A stretch of DNA of 64,000 bases, from positions 29,108,655 through 29,172,654 of the forward strand of contig CM061238.1 in assembly GCA_030848705.1 (NCBI GenBank), given 5' to 3'. Below, in pieces: positions 36,817 to 51,000 of this stretch (the first letter of the stretch is position 1; every line of letters starts with the position of its first letter). The position numbers and the translations under genes were made by a program. The stretch comes from Heracleum sosnowskyi (Eukaryota; Streptophyta; Magnoliopsida; Apiales; Apiaceae). Below the pieces are notes generated by a model. The model was not told where the DNA came from. It did no database searches and was given only the letters and a program-made list of their open reading frames with translations.

Positions 36817-37334
36817 TGATACGGACAGAAAAGTAATTCTAGAAATATAATTAATGATGTATTAATTATACCTAGATTGGTCCAGAAATAAGGCCTGAAA
36901 CCCTGATTATTTATTAATTTCATAATTAATAAATAGGGAAAAATACAGCTCATAAATAGAGTCCAAAATAACGATAAATACTTCAAAGAAGGATCCAGAA
37001 TCCCAATTAATGGAAATAACTGGTCACAGTCCTTATCCTACGATAAGGAAAAGACTTGTCCACCAAGGAATACAATACTTATCCACTGCCAAGAAGGAGA
37101 CTTATTCGCTAAGTCTCCCAAACATACCCAAAATACGAGGCTCCAGACGCCTATATAAGGACCCTGATCCTTCACAATAGAACTACGTTTCTGGCTTGAT
37201 TCTCAACATTGATTGAGATACGTAGGCATCTTGTGAGGACCGATTTAGTCACGAAACACGAGAACAGCCATTAAAGCTCGAAAGCTCTTAAATCCTAGCA
37301 ATTAATTTACAAGTACGTTTTTTAATCCATAACA
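36817..37334 (+). repeat. 5' LTR of the plus-strand Tat element
   Basis: It runs from TGATACGGACAG to CATAACA, 518 bp, and is repeated at 59084-59552. A TATATAA box is at 37152-37158, and transcription probably starts about 25-30 bp after it. The primer-binding site follows immediately. Confidence 0.9.
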
Positions 37335-37353
37335 TTTGGCGACGTCTATGGGA
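37335..37353 (+). other. Primer-binding site of the plus-strand Tat element
   Basis: TTTGGCGACGTCTATGGGA follows the LTR end directly. It has the TGG start expected for pairing with a tRNA 3' end and matches the site at 36012-36030. Confidence 0.75.
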
Positions 37354-37367
37354 AGACAACATCAACC

Positions 37368-38935
37368 ATGGCAAACACACGAAGGACAACTCGCGACACT
37401 CATACTTCTGAAGAGCTTCCTCTCACCTCTGAGGCAGGTGCTCATGGAAGCCAGCCACCGCCGACCACTGGCTCTCAAGGACCAGAAATCCCGATTTCGG
37501 TTGAAGGGACGAATCCCTGCAAATGGTCGTTCACGGACCTAATCCACAAGAGACCACTCTCCAACAACCAATCACAACTTCCCCACTGCTCATGAATGCA
37601 CCAAGTGGTCTCCAACTTCGTACCACGGATCTCCCCCAATACGCAACTCAAACTCTTGGGATGCCAAACTATGGCATGCCCCCTCGATCCCTGATGGGCA
37701 GCAGTGGTCTCAATCCCACTTACCATGAAGCATACGTTCCCCCTTACATACAAGGTCTGGGACCCCAAAACCAACAAACTCAAACTCGACATACCCCGTT
37801 GATTCAAGATTACTCGGGACCTTACACCGAGGATGAGAATGACTCTACTGGAGAAGAAAGGGATCTTGCTCCAAGGAGAAGACGTTCCTCCCAAATGAAT
37901 CGGGAGCAAACTACTAAGGAAAAAATTGCAGCCCATGAGGTAGAGGCTGCAAGACTCAAAAAATTACTAGCTGAAGAGGAGGTTGCCAAAGCACAAAGCC
38001 AAACAACTGGAAGGGTCCCGGTGATTAATTTAGATCCGGTACCAAGAAGAACCAAGAGGGCTGAAGCCCCAAGGGGTGATCCTACTGTGTTGTTACATCT
38101 AGGAGATCCTGATGATCCTACACTACCAATTACCCAAGACATCATGAAAGCTAACATATCCAGGAAATTCAATATGCCAACGATCAAAGCTTATGATGGA
38201 GCGGGAGGTCCAGCGAATCACGTGAGAACGTTCTCTAATGCACTACTGTTGCAACCAACCAATGATGCGGTTAAGTGCAGAGCGTTTCCACAAACCCTAG
38301 CGAGCCAACGTTGGTACAACCGTTTACCTCCCAATTTTATTGGATCCTTTAAGGAACTGAGTAAGACGTTTATCAACCAATTCGTTAGTGGAAGGGTACA
38401 TGAGAAGAGTTCTGCATCGCTCATGGGAATCCAGCAAGGAAAGAATGAAGCTTTGAGAGATTATATAAACCGATTCACTAGGGAGGCTCTGAAAGTCCCG
38501 GACTTGGAGGACAAAGTAGCCATGATAGCCCTGCAACAAGGAACCACTGATGATCACTTCAAAAGGTCCTTGGCAAAACATCCACCCGAGAGCATGTTGA
38601 AGCTCCAAGATAGACCTGGAAAGTACATCAAGGCTGAAGAAAGTATGAGAAAATATGAACCCACCACTGGTGGCAGTGGAAATTCAAAGAAAAGAAAGGA
38701 AACTCAGGAGTACGATGTTAAGGAAAAGTTTCCTAGAACGTCAAAGGATTCTGATTCTCCACCCAAGAAGAACAAATTTGGGCCAAAGTTCACGGAGTAT
38801 GCAAGACTAAACACTCCCAGGAGCCAAATTCTGATGGAAATAGCAAAGGAAGAGGATATCCGATGGCCGAAGCCACTAAGGACTGACATGTCTAAACGGA
38901 ATCAAAATCAATTTTGTCGATTCTATAAAGAGGTT
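37368..38935 (+). pseudogene. Tat-clade Gag, plus-strand copy
   Basis: The ATG at 37368 (MANTRRTTRD) is 15 bp past the primer site. A frameshift near 37517 separates this N-terminus from the long frame that follows. That frame holds DLPQYATQTLGMP, a coiled-coil-like AAHEVEAARLKKLLAEEE, the gag domain (KAYDGAGGPANHVRTF, QRWYNRLPPN, FINQFVSGR, RDYINRFTREAL) and the first part of the knuckle (NQFCRFYKEV). It is cut after KEV by the Tekay-like element and resumes at 52481 in the same frame. The frameshift may be the only lesion in gag besides the insertion. Confidence 0.93.
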
Positions 38936-41900
38936 TGTAACAGCCCCAAATCCGGGGTCAGGGATTTAGGGTTGTCACAATCCATGTACTCCTTGCCTTA
39001 CCTGTATTACTCACACCATTCATAATTCACCTGCTCATGACCCCACAACATATGTCTCACACACACACACACACACACAGGTTAGAGTCTCAGAAACGAC
39101 ACAATACAATAACTGCGGAATAAATAACTTTTATTACAATACCCAAATGTCTTTTGAATCTGATACTGATACAATTTCTAAGTAGTGTTACATTACCAAC
39201 TTAGCCTTCTGATGCTCACAATCCTCTAATACCATTCATGTCTATACATAAGTTGAATACCAAAAGCCGTAGCCTGATTCGATTGGTTCGTACTACTCTC
39301 GGGATCGCTGCTAGAAACTGCTTAATGGAAACGCCTTGCGAGGTATGTGCCGTCCCATTGGCATCCTGCTTCCCTGCTATATAATATATATAAAATAATA
39401 GCAAGAGTGAGCGATAGCTCAGCAAGGTAATGAAAGTATGGCATAATTCTGCCTTTTAATTCAACCCAGAAATAAAGCGGGTATAAGACAATAATTTGTC
39501 AAAATATCTCGATACTGAAATTATTTCCTTATCGGAATATATACCACAACAGTACTTCAAATATCAATTATCGTCTTTATACGAAAGATAAGTGAAATTC
39601 GTACTTGCCATAGCAATTTATCAAGATAAGTATCCTTTACTGAAAACTCGAATATTTTCCCTAATCAGGATATGATAGAAATTTGGATGCTGACACCCTG
39701 CTCCAGTGACGTAGCACTCAGCAGTTGTGGATACTATAACACTCAGCAGTTCAAGATACTGCCAGATGGGAACACTGAACTCCGTATGTAGGAGAAATTT
39801 CATTTGAACTCTGTATTGAGATTTCAATAATTCCAGACGTGGATCGACGATGATCAGTCGCCGCTTCCAGGTCCACCGCGGGTCTTCTCTACTAGTAGAA
39901 GGATAAAAACTCCATCCGTAATTACCCTCAGGTAAAAGCTCCATCCGCAATTACCTTGGATGAAAGCTCCATCCGCAATCATCCTGAATGAAAGCTCCAT
40001 CCGCAATCATTCTGGCGCAAGTTGGGCCAAATTCAAGTTCCCCGGGCAAATGCCCGTTCAAAGATCGCACTGGGATCCTTTGGTTACTCCCAGAATCAAT
40101 TGGAAGTTAACCCATTAACCCATATTGGCTTTTAGCCGGACTTTCACAATCCCTGGTTACTCCCGAACAATGGGAAGCTAACCCATAAGTACATACTGGC
40201 CTATAGCCGGAAACTCAGGTTGAGCGACAAATAGTCTTCATGAAATCGAGATTGAATCTTTTACTCTGACAGTTCTTTTGAGTTTTGAGAGTTTAAAATG
40301 AATAGCAGTTACAAAAATCAGGTTCCCCGTCTTTTGGATAGTGAGCGAGCATTTAAGTCTTCTCAAAAGACAGACTTAAATGGAAAAACATTGTTTTGGG
40401 AACCTCTTTTTGATTTGAAAATAATTAATAATATTTATTAAATAATTAAGCCTCAAATGAATATTCAAAATAAAAATAACATTCATTAAATAATCCTCAG
40501 ATAAATATTAATAAATAATATTCGTTAAATAAAATAATTAACCCTCGAATAACAGTTACCCGATATCTTTATCGGAAAATAACCTTTAACATATACCGAA
40601 ATATAACTACTTCTGATCTTAGAGAAAATCACACGCCCTTATCCTAGGGCAAATATAAAATCCTGGCTTATAGCTGATATCCCATATCTAACTCATAAGC
40701 CCCAACTTCAAGTCATAACCTCAAGTATTGCTATACATAGCAATTCGAAAACAAGTATGTAATAACACATGTATACTTCTCACTTGCATATATAACTGAA
40801 ATAGTATTCAAATAGTATTTCTCGACCGAGATAATACTCAAATAACATTCCTCAAATCACATAGTATTCTGCCGATGGAATCCCTCCGGGTTTCCACGGC
40901 TATCTATATATCTCAGAATACCGACTCCCGATTTAGAGTCGAAAACAATGAATATGCTCTTATATATAGAGCTACAAGGTATACCGGTTCATAAGTACAT
41001 TATCTCAAAGCTCGTATATAAACCAAAATCAAACTCTATTTTATACAATATATAACATGTATCGCAAAGCTGTATAACTCCACGCATGACAAAAGCAGTA
41101 ATATATAATCAATACTTCAAAGTATAGATTTAGAAAACTTGCCACGATACTTGCAACAAAGATTTGGTATATAAATTGGGAATACACAAGTATTGAACAT
41201 AGGAAAATATACATACTCTGAATAATAGAGTAAGGTTTAGTAAACTTGCCTGATGCTCGAGAAGTGATAGGGGTTCGCGACGATGCCGGACAATCTAGAC
41301 AAAGTCAAACGAAAACACACGGTTAATTCCCTCGATAAACCTCTTATAACTCAATGCTTAAACACGTAAGCGAAACACAACCAAAGCATTACTTGCTCGC
41401 TCTAGCGTCACACTAAGTCCATGTTATTCGTCAAATACTTATATCATAAGTTTGGTTCGAAATCCATACTCAAATCCAAGTTATACTTAACCATTTGGAA
41501 CCTTGGTTTCTAAGTCTCGTTTTCAGTGGTTTCCACTTGCGCGACCTCGACTAAAACATTTTTATAAAATCGAAAAATAATCTTTTTAATCCGAATCTTT
41601 TTCGTGAGCCTTCCTAACTGTCTCTAGTATTATTCCTCAAAGTTTCACATTTTAATATGGCTTTTAAGTGGTCCAAATATAGTCTCAAAGTGGCTGACCA
41701 GAGAAGGGTTGTTTCTCCGAACGACGTTTACTAAAACTCACTTTTCTCTTAAACCGTAAATCGTAACGACATGATTCTTGCGCTCACGTAAACTAGAAAC
41801 AAAGCTCTACATACTCATGTTCATCACTGAACCAAAAGAGGCAGTTAAGCTTTCGGATTATAGGCAGTTTATAGAGTTACCGAAAATCGGGCATTACGAC

Positions 41901-43364
41901 GGCTTAAAATCGAATAATCCAATTTTGTCACAACATAACCAAGCCACACCGGGCATACCATACATCCACAACCTCAACAAACAACCATCATACACCTCTA
42001 AGATCAGTGGTGAGGCTCAAATCCAACACCCATCATTTTACATATTTAAACAAAGCCAAACAATCACTAAATCACTTAATCATGATCTTAACTCACATGA
42101 ACATCAAAACCACTCCAAAATTCATAAAAACAAAAAGGGGCAGAGGTTTTTATACCTTCCTTGATGCTTCATATACACTAACAATGGTTTATAATCCTTC
42201 CTTGAGTTTTGAACAAACCTTATCAAGCTTAATCCTTAAGAAACAAAATCAAGAATCATGAAACGTTACTATTCATCATCACTTTGTAAAATCCATATAA
42301 AATCGAAAAACAAGAGTTTGGTTCTCAACTTTTTACCACACCTTCTACTCTTCAAGGGCTTTCTTTTGAGTCCTATCGCATCACCAGGGGATGCTTGAAG
42401 CTCGACTTATTGGCTTTCTAAGGTGAGTGGTTGAAACTGGAAAAAGCAGGACAGTTTCGGTTCTCCGACTTGGGGAAAGAATTTGACTAGGCTACACTCC
42501 TTTGTTGGCCATGAAATTTTGAACGAACGTTGCCCATGGAGTGGAGAAGCTATGGTTAAAATTTGGTGATTTATGGATGGATAGAAGTGGAGATATGAAT
42601 TTTTCTTTCCTTGATGCTCCTGCTGGGCAGAAAAATGGGGGGAGAGTTCTTCTCTCTTTCTTTTTCTTTTCTTTTGTCTTGGTTAATAATAATGATAATG
42701 CTGATATTTGTGTGAAGAGTGGTGAGTCATAGCCCTAGGTGGCTTCATCTCTCGACATGTGTCGAACATGCATTGGTTCGGTTAAAGTAACTTTACTGGT
42801 TTGCTTTACTGATTCGTTTCTTTTCACATGGATGATCCAAATGTTGCATTCCTTGAATTATTCTCGTTACATGTTACTTCCATGTCTATATTTAATCCTG
42901 TAAATGTTGCCTTGTTCTTCTTGAAACGATTCGAAATATTTTCCAAAAGAGCGAGTAAAAACTCTACGCGATCTTCGCAGTTAATAGTAACTATTCACTT
43001 CATCAATCGAATCCTTAAATCGACTTGAATAAAATAATAAAATTCCAAAATATTAAATCCTCAAATCCTCAATTTTAATATCTCATTTCTTGAATATAAT
43101 AATATATAATTCGCTGCCCGGTCGAATATTACACCAAAATAAAATTTGGAATTTCTGAATTCCGATCGTCTTTGCATTCACTTATTTACTCCGTAGATCA
43201 CTAATATGACTTCGGAATATCCACACTACGTCTCGTACATAGGTGGCATGAAAAATTTTCTTAACCCTCAAAATCACTATTCATCCACCAATATCACTAT
43301 TCACTGCTGCACTTAATCATAATAAGAAAAGTTTTAAATTTTTCCAAAAATTCGGGTTATTACA
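38936..43364 (-). repeat. 3' LTR of the defective Tekay-like element
   Basis: Plus-strand ends are TGTAACAGCC and GGTTATTACA. It contains an (AC)n run near 39060, the palindrome CTACTAGTAG at 39889-39898, and next to it a 28-bp array around CTCCATCCGCAATNA (about 39903-40012, four copies). The 128-codon ORF at 41778-42164 recurs only because the LTR is duplicated. No gene is recognised. Confidence 0.95.
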
Positions 43365-43383
43365 GTCTCCCCTCCTTAAAAGG
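43365..43383 (-). other. Polypurine tract of the defective Tekay-like element
   Basis: The minus strand reads TTTTAAGGAGGGGAGAC next to the LTR, identical to the tract at 1137-1153. It sets the element's orientation as minus. Confidence 0.88.
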
Positions 43384-44936
43384 ATTCCGTCCCGGAATCA
43401 GCTTAGGAATACCTGGGGGTACTTCTCTTCCATTGCACTTTCTAACTCCCAAGTGGATTCTTCCACTTCTTGATTCTCCACAAACCTCTCACTAGCTTGG
43501 CAACCTCGTCTCTTAGCACTTGTTCTTTTCTATCCATGATTTCCACGGGTTGTTCTTTGTAAGTCAGACCAGGTTGTATATCTACATGTTCGTACTCTAA
43601 CATATGCCGGGCATCTATAGTATACTGACGTAGCATTGACACATGAACCCCGTTATGACCATTCTACAAGTTTGGGGGTAAGGCTGGCTCGTAGGCCACC
43701 TTCCTGACGCGTTTCAAAATCTCAGATGGCCCAATGAATCTCGGGCTCAACTTCCCTTTCTTTCCAAATCTCATTAATTCCTTCCATGGAGATACCTTTA
43801 GCATCACGAATCTCTAACCTCATATTCTCTATCTTGTTTGTACAGAAATACACCAGCATAACTTGCTTGTCATTCATCAACTTGCCATTTAGCTTATCAA
43901 TAGCAGTACTATCTCTATACTCGCGGGCTTAGTCCGCATACTTTCTCTGTCTGTCTTGGCTGTCACTAGCCACTTGTTGGTGAAATCTTTTGTCTTTCTA
44001 GTTTGTTGGACTAACTTGGGTTTTGTGTAAAATCTCATCCTTTATTTCCCGATCATTCGGAATCCATCTCTGTCTCATTTTAATTAAGGGTATCGGTCAC
44101 CACATTGGCCTTCCCCGGATGGTAGTGTATCTTACAGTCATAATCCTAGGTCAATTCTAGCCATTTCTCCATCTCATGCTATCTACTATCATGGGTAACT
44201 CAAAGCCAATTCATTACATTCCATAAAATTTGTGGGTGCATTAGTCAACCCAAAATAACTTCGCAGAAAACTCGAAGTGTCTCTCCCTAGTACGAATCGC
44301 AGTCTTGGGTATATCCTCGGATTTAACTTCCAACTGGTGATACCCAGTTCTTAAATAAATTTGGAAATACACAGCGTTCTTCCGCTGATCAAACAATCAT
44401 TTACAATGGTACCTATTCTCCATGTCGAACTCATACAACTCTCGAGGTTCGATACATAATCTTGTGCTAACATCTTTCTCTCTTACACAACACCGGGCTC
44501 TCCACGGTGGTACACTGGGTCTTATCATATTCTTGCCCAACAATTCTTGTAACTGAGTCGCTAACTCTTTCATTCTCATTAAACTCTGAATACTCGGTAT
44601 TCATTCTCATGTCATCCAAATCGATATCTGGTAGCTCATTAAAACCTTGTACAATCTCCCAAAACCATTGTAGTTTCCTTTATACTTCGTGTCTCTTTTA
44701 TTGGCGTCAACCATAAGAGCTAATTAAGCCTCATATCTCTGGCATAATAATTTCTTAGTCTGAACTATATTCAAGAATCTCTGAATCTGTCTCCATTCTT
44801 TATTTATTACTCTCTCTCCCTTACAATCAGTCTGGGCTCCATTGGGTGTCAACCAACCCATTCTTATTATAATATCAACTTCTCCCAACTTGAAAAGAAT
44901 CAGGTCTATCAAAAGTGTCGACCTCATATTTCTAGT
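43384..44936 (-). pseudogene. Decayed Tekay-like pol: protease, RT start, RNase H end, integrase tail
   Basis: Minus-strand pieces in order: a protease-end block (LFKLGEVDIIIRMGWL, 44724-44927); the RT entry (ELATQLQELLGKNMIRPSVPPW and LCIEPRELY, 44397-44579); FGLTNAP near 44240; HYHPGKANVV near 44110; and the integrase C-terminal part (GKKGKLSPRFIGPSEIL near 43740 and HVSMLRQY-like MSMLRQYTIDARHMLEYE at 43580-43642). The stretch between FGLTNAP and the RNase H end is missing, so there is no YVDD box. The integrase zinc-binding and D-D-E core is also missing. Stops are frequent. Confidence 0.85.
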
Positions 44937-47900
44937 TCACAACCTAGATGTACCAGTCTTATGGGAAAATCCCTTGATTGACTATTTATACTTGTGATTA
45001 TTCTCTTTAGCGGCTCGGCCTTAAGGTTTAATTGCCATGCAACTTCTTGATATACAACGATACATTAGCTCTGTCTAAACAGTGTAGAAGGGCACCTGCT
45101 ATTTAAAGGTCCTGATAATGGGCTGCTGGTTGGAGGTAGCCCTGGTTGAAACCTACTGGCTTTCTTTTACTCTGTGTTCACAAACTCCGGAACAAACCTC
45201 GATAACTCGGAGAACTTGGCCTTATTCTCGGTCACAATCATGGTTTCTTGTTTTAACTCTTTAACTTTCATTTTCATCCGGGTCTGCATATATTTCCGAA
45301 AATTATTACTCTAAAAACAACACGCTGCATCTTTCCCAAGTCACAATACCAGCTCCCTCTGACTTCATCGCCAGTACTTATCTTGCTAACCCAGAGGTAG
45401 TGTCCATTCGTAACAACTCCTCCAAAATCTCAATTCCACTATAGGGCATCTATCTAACACCGTCGTCACTGGAGTTCACGGCACATCGCTATTCCTTTCA
45501 CATATATCAATTGACACGCTTTCCATTATCATAACATCCTTGGGAGAATAAATCAATTTCATTGATATGTCACTAATATTCTATTCGCCTTAGGGATTCG
45601 CTCCTGTCATAGGCGATTTCATTGCGAATCTAATTCCTATCAGCGAATTTTGACTTATTTGACCTGGTTGGCCTCCCCTTGAAATTCAATAAGGATAACA
45701 AAATTTATGGGGCTTTGAAAGATAGCTCCCATATCAAAGAAAATGTCACACACTGGTGATCATAAGGTTATGAGTTTTAAGGTAACCTTATTGGAGGTAA
45801 GAGAATTTTACCGAGAGATCAATATGATCATAAGAACTCAACGTTGCGTGCCTCAATTGAGACATTACTAAAGGTAATTAGCCTTCTTGTATTTCACAAC
45901 TTACAAGTGATGGCGTCCCATCCGACTTCTATCACACAGACAGATAGTCCTTGTAGCCCCTATAAGTATAGGGTTGTTCGTCTCAGTGGAAGTTGAAAGG
46001 TATGAAAGCAATTCGAGATCAATTTAATGATTATCGCCTTTCGACAATATTTCTCAAAGGAACACCTTGGATTAAAAATTGAACAGATTCCAAAGGTGCG
46101 GTTTCCAAAGAAAAGAATAACCAGAAAGATATTGGCACTTAACAAGCAAGTGGTGAGGTATCACCAAAGGGTCATTCATTATTTGAAGAAAAGTAAAAGC
46201 TTAAATAACATTACTTGACAGGGCTTCGAAAACCTGAAAGTAGGCATTGTGACAGCCTCTGGCACAAGTGAAACTGAATATGGTTTAGCACAAGTGTTAT
46301 AAAACAACTTCGAAGAGGGAATATACCCTTTATCAGAATTCTTTCCTGGAGAGAGGTCAAGAGAGATCATAGATTGGGGAAGTATCCCACATAATTTGCA
46401 AATGGGGAGGGTATTACCAAGGTCTCTACGGATGCCTTTTATGTCGGCTCCTCTAATGGATAATCGTTCAAATCCAAAGCTTTTCTTTTCCACGCATCCT
46501 AAGGTGTTCGATACTTACGTCATTGCCGACTTATAGTAGTCGCTAAGAATTACACCATCAACATTTGCAATCGCAGGGAGTTCTATTCGACTCGGCGCAA
46601 ACATCTCAAGTAAGCGTTCTGTTCTATAAGAAGACTTCGATACCGTTGTCGCCCGTAGCAATGACAATTCCACATGTCGACTGGGCGGTACTTCGAAAGA
46701 TCGTTAGAAACTACAAGCTTAAATCCGGTCTCTATTTCAATCATCCTTATACCCAATATTCCTTCTCCCATATCAATCCCGTGTGCTACATAAGCTTAAC
46801 ACTTTTGGCACAATAGCCTTTTCATTTAAGTCAATCCCGGAATTTCTCAGTCCGTCTTGGTCCTTAAATATATTTCGCCTTTACCGTCCAATCTCAACTT
46901 CATCATTTAATCTCTACAATCAATTATAGCAATCAGGGTCTGTCCACCAACCCATATAGCGGCCATTTTACCCAATCCACAGGGTTCGCTCTAGTTTCCA
47001 CTCTCTTTGGTGACATCCTCTGGTAATCAGAAAGACAAGGTTTGCCAAAATTTGCTGAATTTCTCTCCAAATCTGGGAAATTTGATCAATCTATTTACCT
47101 ACTAGTAATGCTCGGATCTGATTTCCGACCTTTCTGTTCTATCCTTATAATTCCTTCCTGGTTTCCTGAGGGTGGTAAATCTCGTTCTCGATTCCGTCTT
47201 AGCGTGCTTGTCTTATAATAACATTTGCATGGTACATATACCCAAAATTCTCCTTGAGATAATAAAATCCCTCAATGACGTAATAGACACTATTTCCAGT
47301 GGGATCGCTGGTCGTGGGGGATTGAAACCTCATAGCCAAAGCAATTCCTTTCACTATTCTAGGCAACTAAGTACCCTTAATCGTTCGTGAAAGTCTGAAC
47401 ATCTTGGTTCTTACGTATGCCGCCTCCTTATGGGCAACTATAACCGACTACGAGTAACAGGTTTCGTTCAAGTCGAATCAATCCACTGATACTGGCTATA
47501 CTGCCTCTACCTCTTCTGCTTTGGAGACCCTACTCCATTTTCTTTGTCATACCTCTTGATGAATCATGAACGATCCTTAAACTCTCGTCTCGTCACTTAT
47601 TTATCCCTTGAAGGTTCGTCCGGTCTTATTATTAGACCTCAAGTAACATACTACATCTTTATCAATCAACACGTCCTCTACAAGATTCTTTCCTTGACCC
47701 ACTATGGGGTCTTCCTCTAGATCCTCCTTTGGATCTTCCCTTATCGGGTCTCCGTCCATTTCAAGGAACGCATCATCAATTGCCTACTCGAAGGCCTCGG
47801 GATCTGATATCTCAGAGTCCTATCCATCTATAACTCATACGAATCGAGGTGGCTAACCATGAAGTCCTAAGTACGGTTTCCCAAAAGAAGTCCCCTCTCG

Positions 47901-48028
47901 GGCTTCATCTTAAACAATCAGGGTCATGTCCTCTAACCCGACTAAGAACTTAATTTGAGCTCTAGATGCTCTTATCATTATTAAGGGTATTGTAAGACTC
48001 GATCTCCTATCGTTTCTGAGGACTGTAA
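44937..48028 (-). pseudogene. Decayed gag and leader region of the defective Tekay-like element
   Basis: A minus-strand trace near 45170-45290 reads TENKAKFSELSRFVPEFV, the C-terminal part of a chromovirus capsid domain. The remaining 2.7 kb up to the primer site has no frame I can name. An acidic stretch (DPKEDLEEDP) lies near 47720, and some plus-strand frames of 60-85 codons lie between 46027 and 46816. This is longer than a gag N-terminus plus leader should need, so it may hold an older insertion or rearrangement. Confidence 0.5.
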
Positions 48029-48046
48029 CCTAACGCTCTGATACCA
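48029..48046 (-). other. Primer-binding site, initiator Met tRNA type (Tekay-like)
   Basis: The minus strand reads TGGTATCAGAGCGTTAGG, four bases inside the LTR border. Its first 12 bases are the standard iMet tRNA complement. Confidence 0.92.
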
Positions 48047-48050
48047 TCTC

Positions 48051-51000
48051 TGTAACAGCCCCAAATCCGGGGTCAGGGATTTAGGGTTGTCACAATCCAT
48101 GTACTCCTTGCCTTACCTGTATTACTCACACCATTCATAATTCACCTGCTCATGACCCCACAACATATGTCTCACACACACACACACACACACAGGTTAG
48201 AGTCTCAGAAACGACACAATACAACAACTGCGGAATAAATAACTTTTATTACAATACCCAAATGTCTTTTGAATCTGATACTGATACAATTTCTAAGTAG
48301 TGTTACATTACCAACTTAGCCTTCTGATGCTCACAATCCTCTAATACCATTCATGTCTATACATAAGTTGAATACCAAAAGCCGTAGCCTGATTCGATTG
48401 GTTCGTACTACTCTCGGGATCGCTGCTAGAAACTGCTTAATGGAAACGCCTTGCGAGGTATGTGCCGTCCCATTGGCATCCTGCTTCCCTGCTATATAAT
48501 ATATATAAAATAATAGCAAGAGTGAGCGATAGCTCAGCAAGGTAATGAAAGTATGGCATAATTCTGCCTTTTAATTCAACCCAGAAATAAAGCGGGTATA
48601 AGACAATAATTTGTCAAAATATCTCGATACTGAAATTATTTCCTTATCGGAATATATACCACAACAGTACTTCAAATATCAATTATCGTCTTTATACAAA
48701 AGATAAGTGAAATTCGTACTTGCCATAGCAATTTATCAAGATAAGTATCCTTTACTGAAAACTCGAATATTTTCCCTAATCAGGATATGATAGAAATTTG
48801 GATGCTGACACCCTGCTCCAGTGACGTAGCACTCAGCAGTTGTGGATACTATAACACTCAGCAGTTCAAGATACTGCCAGATGGGAACACTGAACTCCGT
48901 ATGTAGGAGAAATTTCATTTGAACTCTGTATTGAGATTTCAATAATTCCAGACGTGGATCGACGATGATCAGTCGCCGCTTCCAGGTCCACCGCGGGGTC
49001 TTCTCTACTAGTAGAAGGATAAAAACTCCATCCGTAATTACCCTCAGGTAAAAGCTCCATCCGCAATTACCTTGGATGAAAGCTCCATCCGCAATCATCC
49101 TGAATGAAAGCTCCATCCGCAATCATTCTGGCGCAAGTTGGGCCAAATTCAAGTTCCCCGGGCAAATGCCCGTTCAAAGATCGCACTGGGATCCTTTGGT
49201 TACTCCCAGAATCAATCGGAAGTTAACCCATTAACCCATATTGGCTTTTAGCCGGACTTTCACAATCCCTGGTTACTCCCGAACAATGGGAAGCTAACCC
49301 ATAAGTACATACTGGCCTATAGCCGGAAACTCAGGTTGAGCGACAAATAGTCTTCATGAAATCGAGATTGAATCTTTTACTCTGACAGTTCTTTTGAGTT
49401 TTGAGAGTTTAAAATGAATAGCAGTTACAAAAATCAGGTTCCCCGTCTTTTGGATAGTGAGCGAGCATTTAAGTCTTCTCAAAAGACAGACTTAAATGGA
49501 AAAACATTGTTTTGGGAACCTCTTTTTGATTTGAAAATAATTAATAATATTTATTAAATAATTAAGCCTCAAATGAATATTCAAAATAAAAATAACATTC
49601 ATTAAATAATCCTCAGATAAATATTAATAAATAATATTCGTTAAATAAAATAATTAACCCTCGAATAACAGTTACCCGATATCTTTATCGGAAAATAACC
49701 TTTAACATATACCGAAATATAACTACTTCTGATCTTAGAGAAAATCACACGCCCTTATCCTAGGGCAAATATAAAATCCTGGCTTATAGCTGATATCCCA
49801 TATCTAACTCATAAGCCCCAACTTCAAGTCATAACCTCAAGTATTGCTATACATAGCAATTCGAAAACAAGTATGTAATAACACATGTATACTTCTCACT
49901 TGCATATATAACTGAAATAGTATTCAAATAGTATTTCTCGACCGAGATAATACTCAAATAACATTCCTCAAATCACATAGTATTCTGCCGATGGAATCCC
50001 TCCGGGTTTCCACGGCTATCTACATATCTCAGAATACCGACTCCCGATTTAGAGTCGAAAACAATGAATATGCTCTTATATATAGAGCTACAAGGTATAC
50101 CGGTTCATAAGTACATTATCTCAAAGCTCGTATATAAACCAAAATCAAACTCTATTTTATACAATATATAACATGTATCGCAAAGCTGTATAACTCCACG
50201 CATGACAAAAGCAGTAATATATAATCAATACTTCAAAGTATAGATTTAGAAAACTTGCCACGATACTTGCAACAAAGATTTGGTATATAAATTGGGAATA
50301 CACAAGTATTGAACATAGGAAAATATACATACTCTGAATAATAGAGTAAGGTTTAGTAAACTTGCCTGATGCTCGAGAAGTGATAGGGGTTCGCGACGAT
50401 GCCGGACAATCTAGACAAAGTCAAACGAAAACACACGGTTAATTCCCTCGATAAACCTCTTATAACTCAATGCTTAAACACGTAAGCGAAACACAACCAA
50501 AGCATTACTTGCTCGCTCTAGCGTCACACTAAGTCCATGTTATTCGTCAAATACTTATATCATAAGTTTGGTTCGAAATCCATACTCAAATCCAAGTTAT
50601 ACTTAACCATTTGGAACCTTGGTTTCTAAGTCTCGTTTTCAGTGGTTTCCACTTGCGCGACCTCGACTAAAACATTTTTATAAAATCGAAAAATAATCTT
50701 TTTAATCCGAATCTTTTTCGTGAGCCTTCCTAACTGTCTCTAGTATTATTCCTCAAAGTGTCACATTTTAATATGGCTTTTAAGTGGTCCAAATATAGTC
50801 TCAAAGTGGCTGACCAGAGAAGGGTTGTTTCTCCGAACGACGTTTACTAAAACTCACTTTTCTCTTAAACCGTAAATCGTAACGACATGATTCTTGCGCT
50901 CACGTAAACTAGAAACAAAGATCTACATACTCATGTTCATCACTGAACCAAAAGAGGCAGTTAAGCTTTCGGATTATAGGCAGTTTATAGAGTTACCGAA

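Noticed and set aside
39050..39085. (AC)n microsatellite at LTR ends
   Set aside because: A short simple repeat shared by all family LTRs (GT at 5449, AC at 8335, 24685, 39058 and 48174); no further signal was seen.
41778..42164. Identical 128-codon frames at 41778-42164 and 50894-51280
   Set aside because: They are identical because they lie in the two LTRs of one element. The frame is absent from the other LTR subfamily and has no domain.
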